Assembly (NCBI GenBank): GCA_947442095.1
Contig: CANEVG010000005.1
Coordinates: 1-29,536 of the forward strand
Source of the DNA: Sphingomonadaceae bacterium
GTDB taxonomy: Bacteria; Pseudomonadota; Alphaproteobacteria; Sphingomonadales; Sphingomonadaceae
Direction of reading: 5' to 3'
Length of the DNA stretch: 29,536 nucleotides
The notes below the pieces were generated by a model. The model searched no databases, was not told where the DNA came from, and saw nothing but the letters and a program-made list of their open reading frames with translations. Shown piece after piece: positions 24,101 to 29,536 of the stretch. Every line of letters starts with the position of its first letter. The stretch's first letter is position 1. The position numbers and the translations under genes were made by a program.

Positions 24101-24129
24101 AAGTGCTGAAAGTGTCGGGGCACACTTTC
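24097..24129 (+). terminator. Hairpin after the SRPBCC gene
   Basis: GAAAGTGT (24108-24115) and ACACTTTC (24122-24129) form a perfect 8-bp stem with a GC-rich loop. It overlaps a tandem 9-bp repeat CTGAAAGTG (24097-24105 and 24106-24114) that straddles the stop codon. The T-run is internal to the stem rather than downstream, so termination is uncertain. Confidence 0.4.
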
Positions 24130-24265
24130 GTGCGCACCAAAACCGGGTAAACATTCGAAAGCATCAAGCGCGACTCGCTGGGCCATACCGGACGAGCGGC
24201 TTTGATCCGTGGTCGCACACCAATCCTGAAGCCGAAAACCGGTTTCGCCAAAGGGGGAGAATGCT

Positions 24266-25621
24266 GTGGCCGTTACCGATCATGTGGACCTGCCGACTTT
24301 CATGGCAGGCGTGAACAAGCGCAATCCACACCAGCCTGAATTTGTTCAGGCGGTGCAGGAAGTTGCGGAAGACATCTTCGAATTCATGGAGGACAAGGAG
24401 CAATACCACGCGCAGCAGATCCTGCGCCGGATTGCCGAGCCGGACCGCATCGTGAGTTTCCGCGTCTGCTGGGAAGACGATGCGGGCAACATCCGCGTGC
24501 AGCGCGGCTGGCGCGTGCAGAACAATAACGCGATCGGCCCCTACAAGGGCGGCATCCGCTTCCACCCCAGCGTCAACGAAAGCGTGCTCAAGTTCCTCGC
24601 GTTCGAGCAGACCTTCAAGAACGCGCTCACCGGCCTGCCCATGGGCGGCGGCAAGGGCGGTTCGAACTTCAATCCCAAGGGCAAGAGCGTGCGCGAGATC
24701 ATGCGCTTCTGCCAGTCCTTCATGACCGAGCTCTACCGCCACATTGGCGCGGATGTAGATGTGCCCGCGGGCGATATCGGCGTGGGCGGGCGCGAGATCG
24801 GCTTCATGTTCGGCCAGTACAAGCGCATCACCAACAACTTCACCGGTGTGCTCACCGGCAAGGGCCTCGAATGGGGCGGCTCGCTCATCCGCACAGAGGC
24901 GACCGGCTACGGCGCGGTCTATTTCCTCGCCAACATGCTCGCCACCAAAGGCGAGGACCTGACCGGCAAAACGGCGGTGATCTCCGGCTCGGGCAACGTG
25001 GCCACCCATGCGGCGGAAAAAATCGTGCAGCTGGGCGGCAAGGTCCTCACGCTGTCCGATTCCGGCGGCTTTATCCATGATCCGGACGGGATCGATCAGG
25101 AGAAGATCGACTGGGTGAAGACCCACAAGACCCACCGCCGCGGCCGGATCGAGGACTATGTCACTGCGTTCCCGGGCGCGACATTCATGGCGGGCAAGAC
25201 CCCGTGGGGTGTACCCTGCGACGTCGCGCTGCCCTGCGCCACACAGAACGAACTCTTGGGTGAGGATGCGAAGCTGCTTGTCGCCAACGGCTGCCGAGCG
25301 GTCTCCGAAGGCGCGAACATGCCCACCGACCTCGACGGCGTCCACGTGTTTAAGGCGGCGAAGCTGCTCTACGCGCCGGGTAAGGCGAGCAACGCGGGCG
25401 GCGTTGCGGTTTCGGGCCTCGAGATGAGCCAGAACTCCGAACGCCGCTCGTGGAAGGAAGAGGAGCTGCAGCAGATGCTCAAGGACATCATGCTTGGCAT
25501 CCACCAGTCCTGCCTCGCCTATGGCGATCAGGGCGGCGGCTATATCGACTACGTGAAGGGCGCCAATATCGCGGGTTTCAAGAAAGTGGCCGACGCGATG
25601 CTGGCCTTCGGGGTGGTGTAG
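24266..25621 (+). CDS. gdhA: NADP-type glutamate dehydrogenase
   Basis: It catalyses reversible reductive amination of 2-oxoglutarate to glutamate, an ammonium assimilation step. The 451-residue product matches the hexameric small-subunit family. Substrate-side motifs are GPYKGGIRFHP (91-101) and PMGGGKGGSNF (125-135, catalytic-region Lys130), with PAGDIGVGGREIGFM. The dinucleotide-binding region begins VISGSGNVATHAAEK. The C-terminus has SNAGGVAVSGLEMSQNSERRSW. It starts with GTG at 24266 with a strong AAGGGGGAG site. NADP(H) preference is assumed from the close resemblance to E. coli-type GdhA. Its place inside the ribosomal cluster is unusual. A 165-nt gap precedes it, with a palindrome at 24233-24247. 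Confidence 0.95.
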   Translation: MAVTDHVDLPTFMAGVNKRNPHQPEFVQAVQEVAEDIFEFMEDKEQYHAQQILRRIAEPDRIVSFRVCWEDDAGNIRVQRGWRVQNNNAIGPYKGGIRFHPSVNESVLKFLAFEQTFKNALTGLPMGGGKGGSNFNPKGKSVREIMRFCQSFMTELYRHIGADVDVPAGDIGVGGREIGFMFGQYKRITNNFTGVLTGKGLEWGGSLIRTEATGYGAVYFLANMLATKGEDLTGKTAVISGSGNVATHAAEKIVQLGGKVLTLSDSGGFIHDPDGIDQEKIDWVKTHKTHRRGRIEDYVTAFPGATFMAGKTPWGVPCDVALPCATQNELLGEDAKLLVANGCRAVSEGANMPTDLDGVHVFKAAKLLYAPGKASNAGGVAVSGLEMSQNSERRSWKEEELQQMLKDIMLGIHQSCLAYGDQGGGYIDYVKGANIAGFKKVADAMLAFGVV

Positions 25622-25647
25622 TAACAGGCTCCGTCACGGCGAACTGA

Positions 25648-25670
25648 CCTGCCCCCCCGTTCGGGGGAGG
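25648..25670. terminator. GC hairpin between convergent gdhA and MFS genes
   Basis: CCCCC (25654-25658) pairs with GGGGG (25663-25667) around GTTC, with further partial pairing of CCT and AGG flanks. It lies between two convergent genes, where a bidirectional terminator is expected. T-runs are poor on both sides, so assignment is tentative; it could also be a common palindromic intergenic repeat. Confidence 0.4.
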
Positions 25671-25691
25671 TTGGTTGGGGTGGCAGGCGCG

Positions 25692-26981
25692 TCAGGCGGG
25701 CCGAGCGCTCGCCCGGCGCACCAGCAGCGCCGTCACGGCCGAAGCGAGGGCAAAGGGCAGCAGCAGCGCCACGCCGAGGTTGTAGCTGCCTGTCGCACTG
25801 GCAGCCAAGCCCCAGATCAAAGGGCCCAAGAACGCGCCGCACTGCGAAATGGTGTTCGCCATCGCAAGGCCTGCCGCGCGGTCTGCCGGGGGGACAAGGC
25901 GGCTGATGATCGCCAGCGGCAGCATCCCCGCCGTCTGCGCCGCGCCCACGAACAGGATATAGCCTCCGGTCGAGGTGGCCGCCGTGCCGCCCAGCCACAG
26001 CAGCGCCATGCCGCCACTCGCTGCCAGCATCAGGCCGGCATAGGTCGCCAGCGTGCGCGTCACGGTCTTGCCGACCAGCAGGCTGACGATGAGTAGCCCA
26101 AAAGCAATGGCAACACCGCCTGCCGAGACGATCTGCCCCACGCCCGCCACATTCAGCCCGGTATCGCGCGCGAGCAAGTTGGGCGCGGAAAAGGTGATCG
26201 CGTTGATCGCGAGGAAATTGAGCGCATTCGCCAGACCCAGCATCAGCACGGCGGGGTGGAGCAGCGCGCGCAGCAGCGAATGGGGTACATCGCCGGTCGC
26301 GGCGGCTTCGGCGCAAAGCGCAGCCGTCAGCCAGGTGCGTTCGTCATCGCTCAGCCAGCGCGCGGTTTCAGGCCGGTCGGGCAGGGCGGCGAGCAAAACG
26401 GCTGCGAGCAGCACCGAAGGCAGCCCCTCGGCGATCAGCAGCCACTGCCAGCCGCGCAGTCCCAGCCAGCCATCCAGCGCCAGCAGCGGCGCAGCTAGGG
26501 TCCCCATGGCAATGAACGCCAGCGGCAGCGCGATGTAGAACCGGCTCACCGCCCAGGCGCGGTGCTCGCCGGGAAACCAGCCCGAAAGGTAGAGGATCAC
26601 GCCGGGATAGAACCCCGCCTCGGCCACCCCCAGCAAGAAGCGCATGATATAGAACTGCCACGGCCCATGAATGAAGGCGGTGGCCGCCGAGATTAGCCCC
26701 CAGGTCAGCATGATCCGCGCTAGCCAGCGCCGCGCGCCGAAGCGCGCCAGCGCGAGATTGGAAGGCACCTCGAACAGCGCATAGCCGATGAAGAACGCGG
26801 ACGCGCCAATGCCGTAGACCGCCTCGCTGAAGCCGAGATCGGCGTTCATAGTGCTTGCGGCAAAGCTGATGTTGGCCCGGTCGACGAAGGCGATGAAATA
26901 GCTCAGCAGGATCAGCGGCAGCGTGCGCCAGGCGATCTTGCGCACCAGCGCGCGTTCGTCCTGGCCGTCACCTTGCGCCAT
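25692..26981 (-). CDS. MFS transporter, anion:cation symporter-like
   Basis: The 429-residue product has about twelve hydrophobic segments and the features of the major facilitator superfamily. The N-terminal part LILLSYFIAFVDRANISFAASTMNADLG resembles the anion:cation symporter (ACS) branch, which transports organic acids such as hexuronates, phthalate or tartrate. GARRWLARIMLTWG matches motif A, and RFLLGVAEAGFYPGVILYLSGWFP is also family-typical. The substrate cannot be inferred. The ATG at 26981 was chosen because AAGGA is 8 nt upstream on the minus strand and the preceding 66 codons of open frame look non-coding. It is convergent with gdhA and divergent from rpsM. The start region is duplicated (see findings). 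Confidence 0.9.
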   Translation of the reverse strand: MAQGDGQDERALVRKIAWRTLPLILLSYFIAFVDRANISFAASTMNADLGFSEAVYGIGASAFFIGYALFEVPSNLALARFGARRWLARIMLTWGLISAATAFIHGPWQFYIMRFLLGVAEAGFYPGVILYLSGWFPGEHRAWAVSRFYIALPLAFIAMGTLAAPLLALDGWLGLRGWQWLLIAEGLPSVLLAAVLLAALPDRPETARWLSDDERTWLTAALCAEAAATGDVPHSLLRALLHPAVLMLGLANALNFLAINAITFSAPNLLARDTGLNVAGVGQIVSAGGVAIAFGLLIVSLLVGKTVTRTLATYAGLMLAASGGMALLWLGGTAATSTGGYILFVGAAQTAGMLPLAIISRLVPPADRAAGLAMANTISQCGAFLGPLIWGLAASATGSYNLGVALLLPFALASAVTALLVRRASARPA

Positions 26982-27120
26982 GTCCCGATCCTTGCGCCAT
27001 GTCCTCAACCTCGAGAATGCGGCATCAACCGGGAGCGCTAGCAGTCCGGCGCAGGTGCGGACAAGAGGCGGGAAGGGGTATGCAGGTCTCCCGCCGCCCC
27101 GCCTTGGCGTTGCGGCGGCT

Positions 27121-27149
27121 TTGACGATACCTCCGAAACGGTGTATACT
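27121..27149 (+). promoter_or_regulatory. Strong sigma-70 promoter for the alpha operon
   Basis: TTGACG (27121-27126) and TATACT (27144-27149) are separated by exactly 17 nt, close to the sigma-70 consensus and the best such pair seen in the window. It faces rpsM-rpsK-rpoA-rplQ. Because the MFS gene is divergent and gdhA lies behind a hairpin, rpsM needs its own promoter, which supports this call. Start of transcription would fall near 27156. Confidence 0.7.
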
Positions 27150-27281
27150 GCTTGGAGGCAAGCATGGACTGCCCCGCATGTGGGAGGCGGCCTCGGTATG
27201 TATTGCTTTGTGGTTGACGCTTTATACGAATCGGCCTAAGCGCGCCTTTCACTCGATACGGCAAGGGGTATTGCGTCGGTC

Positions 27282-27306
27282 GGGATCCCGCATCCACAGG
27301 GATCCC
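27282..27306 (+). promoter_or_regulatory. Stem-loop in the rpsM leader
   Basis: Two copies of the self-complementary block GGGATCCC (27282-27289, 27299-27306) can pair as an 8-bp stem with a 9-nt loop. It lies about 100 nt before the rpsM start. It could be a regulatory leader structure; in E. coli S4 represses the alpha operon through a leader pseudoknot, but rpsD is not in this cluster. Confidence 0.4.
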
Positions 27307-27409
27307 TCTGGCGAAACTTCTTTTGTGCGCCGAGTGATCGCGATGAGATGGGGTTCGGTCCGGTGCACTAGCGCCGCTGCCCAAAGCCCTGTGGAGCATG
27401 GAGAATAGA

Positions 27410-27778
27410 GTGGCTCGTATTGCCGGGGTCAATATCCCCACCAACAAGCGCGTGATCATTGCGCTGACCTACATTCACGGTATCGGTGCACATAAGGCGA
27501 AGCAGATCGCCGACAAACTCGGGATCGACCAGACCCGCCGCGTGCAGGATCTGTCGGACGCAGAAGTGCTCCAGATCCGCGAAACGATCGATGCGGACCA
27601 TACTGTCGAGGGCGATCTTCGCCGCGAAACCGCGATGAACATCAAGCGCCTGATGGATCTGGCCTGCTATCGCGGCCTGCGTCACCGCAAGGGCCTGCCG
27701 GTCCGCGGCCAGCGCACGCACACCAACGCCCGCACCCGCAAGGGCAAGGCGAAGGCGATCGCCGGCAAGAAGAAGTAA
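27410..27778 (+). CDS. rpsM: 30S ribosomal protein S13
   Basis: S13 is in the 30S head, bridges to L5 in the 50S subunit and contacts the P-site tRNA. The product is 122 residues, starting (V)ARIAGVNIPTNKRVIIALTYIHGIGAHKAKQI and ending GQRTHTNARTRKGKAKAIAGKKK, the signature C-terminus. GTG 27410 was chosen because GGAG (27400-27403) is 6 nt upstream and homologues begin with MARIAGV; an ATG at 27398 would add four non-conserved residues (MENR). It heads the alpha operon; rpsK follows 54 nt later. Confidence 0.97.
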   Translation: MARIAGVNIPTNKRVIIALTYIHGIGAHKAKQIADKLGIDQTRRVQDLSDAEVLQIRETIDADHTVEGDLRRETAMNIKRLMDLACYRGLRHRKGLPVRGQRTHTNARTRKGKAKAIAGKKK

Positions 27779-27832
27779 GGCGGCTCCTCAGCCCCGACTT
27801 CGCATCACCTATTTCGACAGGATTTCAAGACA

Positions 27833-28222
27833 ATGGCCCGCGAACCTCAACGCATCAAGCGGCGCGAGCGCAAGAACATCACCAGTGGTGTCGCGCACGT
27901 CAACGCCAGCTTCAACAACACAATGATCACCATAACCGACGCGCAGGGCAATGCCATTTCGTGGTCCTCCGCCGGCGCGATGGGCTTCAAGGGCAGTCGC
28001 AAGTCGACGCCCTATGCCGCGCAGGTCGCGGCCGATGATGCGGGCAAGAAGGCTGCCGAACACGGTGTGCGCACGCTCGAAGTTGAAGTGAAGGGTCCGG
28101 GATCAGGCCGCGAAAGCGCGCTGCGCGCGCTGCAGGCGGTTGGCTTCACGATTACGGCCATCCGTGATGTGACACCCATTCCGCACAACGGCGTGCGCCC
28201 GTCCAAGCGTCGCCGCGTCTGA
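27833..28222 (+). CDS. rpsK: 30S ribosomal protein S11
   Basis: S11 lies on the 30S platform near the mRNA exit site and E-site. The 129-residue product begins MAREPQRIKRRERKNITSGVAHVNASFNNTMITITDAQGNAISWSSAG and ends VTPIPHNGVRPSKRRRV, both invariant family segments. The ATG at 27833 is served by AGGA (27818-27821) at a slightly long spacing. It is followed by a 116-nt gap with small hairpins (CTGCC/GGCAG at 28225-28237 and GCGGG/CCCGC at 28245-28258) and then rpoA. rpsD is absent from this position, as usual in alphaproteobacteria. Confidence 0.98.
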   Translation: MAREPQRIKRRERKNITSGVAHVNASFNNTMITITDAQGNAISWSSAGAMGFKGSRKSTPYAAQVAADDAGKKAAEHGVRTLEVEVKGPGSGRESALRALQAVGFTITAIRDVTPIPHNGVRPSKRRRV

Positions 28223-28338
28223 TCCTGCCTTTGGCAGAAGCCGCGCGGGACACCCCGCAAAGCCTCTGCCCAATACCTTGATCGGCGGCGGCCCACCAGC
28301 TGATCGCCGACACCTTTCGATAACCCTAGGGGAATTCC

Positions 28339-29403
28339 ATGTCCGTCAACATCAAGAATTGGCAGGAACTGAAGAAGCCCAACACTCTCGAGATCAAGCC
28401 TGGCAACGATCCCAAGCGCCGCGCGACTTTCGTCGCTGAGCCGCTGGAACGTGGTTTCGGTCTCACGCTCGGCAACGCGCTGCGCCGGGTGCTGCTATCC
28501 TCGCTGCAGGGCGCAGCGGTCACTTCGATCAAGATCGAGAACGTGCTCCACGAATTCTCCTCGCTCGCGGGCGTGCGGGAAGACGTGACCGACATCGTGC
28601 TCAACGTGAAGCAGATCGCGCTGCGCATGCAGGGCGAAGGCCCGAAGCGCCTCCAGCTTTCGGCGACCGGCCCGGGCGAGGTCAAGGCGGGCGACATCGC
28701 GGTGAGCGGCGACATCGAGGTCATGAACAAGGACCTCGTGATCTGCCATCTTGATGAAGGCGCGACCTTCAACATGGAACTGACCGCCGACACCGGCAAG
28801 GGCTATGTTCCCGCCGTTGCCAACCGCCCGATTGATGCGCCGATCGGCCTGATCCCGATCGACTCGCTCTATTCGCCGGTCCGTCAGGTGTCCTATAAGA
28901 TCGACAATGCCCGTATTGGGCAGGAGCTCGATTACGACAAGCTGAACCTGACGGTCGAGACCGACGGCACCGTCACGCCGGACGACGCGGTGGCTTATGC
29001 CGCGCGCATCCTGCAGGACCAGCTCTCGCTGTTCGTGCACTTTGACGACCAGCTGCCCACCGGCCATGTGCCGGCCATGGGCGGCAGCGTTGCCACGCAC
29101 TCGCCCGAAGAGAGCGACGCCAACCAGCTCAACCGCTACCTCCTCAAAAAGGTGGACGAGCTTGAACTGTCGGTGCGTTCGGCCAACTGCCTCAAGAACG
29201 ACAACATCATCTACATCGGCGATCTCGTACAGAAGACCGAAGCAGAGATGCTGCGCACACCGAACTTCGGCCGCAAGTCGCTCAACGAAATCAAGGAAGT
29301 GCTCTCCTCGATGGGTCTGCGCCTCGGCATGGACATCCCCGGCTGGCCGCCGGAAAACATCGAAGAGATGGCGAAGAAGCTCGAGCAAGAGCTTCTGGGC
29401 TGA
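28339..29403 (+). CDS. rpoA: RNA polymerase alpha subunit
   Basis: Alpha dimerises to nucleate RNA polymerase assembly, and its C-terminal domain contacts UP elements and activators. The 354-residue product has the N-terminal assembly domain: FVAEPLERGFGLTLGNALRRVLLSSLQGAAVTSIKIENVLHEFS, a highly conserved stretch. The C-terminal domain contains LELSVRSANCLKNDNIIYIGDL, with the arginine equivalent to E. coli Arg265, and LRTPNFGRKSLNEIKEVLSSMGLRLGMDIPGWPPE. The ATG at 28339 follows AGGGGAA. The length is about 25 residues longer than E. coli because of the C-terminal tail, as is common in this class. rplQ starts 113 nt downstream. Confidence 0.98.
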   Translation: MSVNIKNWQELKKPNTLEIKPGNDPKRRATFVAEPLERGFGLTLGNALRRVLLSSLQGAAVTSIKIENVLHEFSSLAGVREDVTDIVLNVKQIALRMQGEGPKRLQLSATGPGEVKAGDIAVSGDIEVMNKDLVICHLDEGATFNMELTADTGKGYVPAVANRPIDAPIGLIPIDSLYSPVRQVSYKIDNARIGQELDYDKLNLTVETDGTVTPDDAVAYAARILQDQLSLFVHFDDQLPTGHVPAMGGSVATHSPEESDANQLNRYLLKKVDELELSVRSANCLKNDNIIYIGDLVQKTEAEMLRTPNFGRKSLNEIKEVLSSMGLRLGMDIPGWPPENIEEMAKKLEQELLG

Positions 29404-29412
29404 ACCAAATAC

Positions 29413-29445
29413 GGGGCGCTCTCACTAGGAGCGCCCCTTAGGGTT
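29413..29445 (+). terminator. Hairpin between rpoA and rplQ
   Basis: GGGGCGCTC (29413-29421) pairs perfectly with GAGCGCCCC (29429-29437) around a 7-nt loop, followed by TTAGGGTTTT. The interrupted T-tract suggests partial termination or attenuation rather than a full stop, since rplQ follows. A second stem GGCGGC/GCCGCC (29449-29454 with 29465-29470) follows, and GGGTT (29441-29445) can alternatively pair with AACCC (29455-29459). Confidence 0.5.
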
Positions 29446-29516
29446 TTGGGCGGCAACCCCAACAGCCGCCTGGATCGGGGTACCTGATACGGCCCCCATG
29501 CGAACGGAGAAGACCG

Positions 29517-29536
29517 ATGCGTCACAAACTTGGCCA
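29517..29536 (+). CDS. rplQ: 50S ribosomal protein L17, first codons only
   Basis: The window ends 20 bases into this gene. The visible codons read MRHKLG, matching the invariant start of L17 (MRHRxG..). CGGAGAAG (29505-29512) lies just upstream of the ATG. L17 is the usual last gene of the alpha operon after rpoA, which supports the call. Confidence 0.88.

Larger units (their letters stand above)
26982..27409. other. Divergent regulatory region upstream of alpha operon
   Basis: No gene is recognised in these 428 bases. They hold the start-proximal duplication of the MFS gene, the strong promoter at 27121-27149, a second TTGACG (27214-27219) with CTAAGC 16 nt later (27236-27241), and a stem-loop made of two GGGATCCC blocks (27282-27289 and 27299-27306). 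The leader from the first promoter to rpsM would be about 250 nt, from the second about 160 nt. Confidence 0.6.

Noticed and set aside
21417..25504. Minus-strand frames opposite secY, adk and gdhA (402, 347 and 446 codons)
   Set aside because: All are complements of well-identified genes; the translated sequences are rich in His, Arg, Asp and Ala and lack any family motif.
26923..27408. Plus-strand frame of 161 codons upstream of rpsM
   Set aside because: It starts inside the MFS gene on the opposite strand, crosses the promoter region and shows no recognisable motif; rpsM has its own start and ribosome binding site.

Overview
The window is a stretch of chromosome (GC-rich, roughly 60% or more) from an alphaproteobacterium. 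It most likely belongs to the Sphingomonadales (Novosphingobium/Erythrobacter/Sphingomonas relatives). The grounds are the ribosomal protein sequences, the arrangement rpsL-rpsG-fusA-tuf-rpsJ..., the absence of rpsD between rpsK and rpoA, the four-cysteine adenylate kinase, and paired DUF4139 proteins. The lineage call is inference from protein features; no 16S rRNA is present.

Layout. (1) 1-4278, str cluster: the 3' end of rpsL, then rpsG, fusA and tuf, with stem-loops between rpsL/rpsG and rpsG/fusA and a terminator-like hairpin after tuf. (2) 4433-13746, S10 and spc clusters, all on the plus strand: rpsJ, a 227-nt structured gap, rplC-rplD-rplW-rplB-rpsS-rplV-rpsC-rplP-rpmC-rpsQ, then rplN-rplX-rplE-rpsN-rpsH-rplF-rplR-rpsE-rpmD. 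Many genes overlap by 1 or 8 nt, which implies translational coupling. (3) 13747-20271, an accessory block in the middle of what is normally a continuous spc operon. It opens with a strong intrinsic terminator after rpmD. It then holds a possible transposase remnant, an AT-rich promoter region, a LuxR-type DNA-binding protein with a C-terminal membrane segment, a receiver-like/winged-helix protein, and a minus-strand group: two DUF4139 exported proteins and an exported protein whose reading frame is broken by one TAA codon. (4) 20272-23061, rplO, secY and adk, with three consecutive stem-loops between rplO and secY. (5) 23093-26981, a second interruption: an exported SRPBCC-fold protein, NADP-type glutamate dehydrogenase (gdhA) and, convergent to it, an MFS transporter. 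(6) 27121-29536, the alpha operon: a near-consensus sigma-70 promoter, rpsM, rpsK, rpoA and the first codons of rplQ.

How the genes work together. Most of the window builds and runs the translation machinery (30S and 50S proteins, EF-G, EF-Tu), together with the Sec translocon channel, adenylate kinase and the RNA polymerase alpha subunit. The two accessory blocks split the ancestral spc-alpha transcription unit into at least three parts. Each part then needs its own promoter and terminator, and candidates are visible for several of these. Unusual points are the repeated stem-loops in the rpsJ-rplC and rplO-secY gaps, the long Arg/Gly-rich N-terminal extension of ribosomal protein S5, and the membrane-anchored LuxR-type regulator. 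I found no tRNA, rRNA or CRISPR array and no intact insertion sequence.
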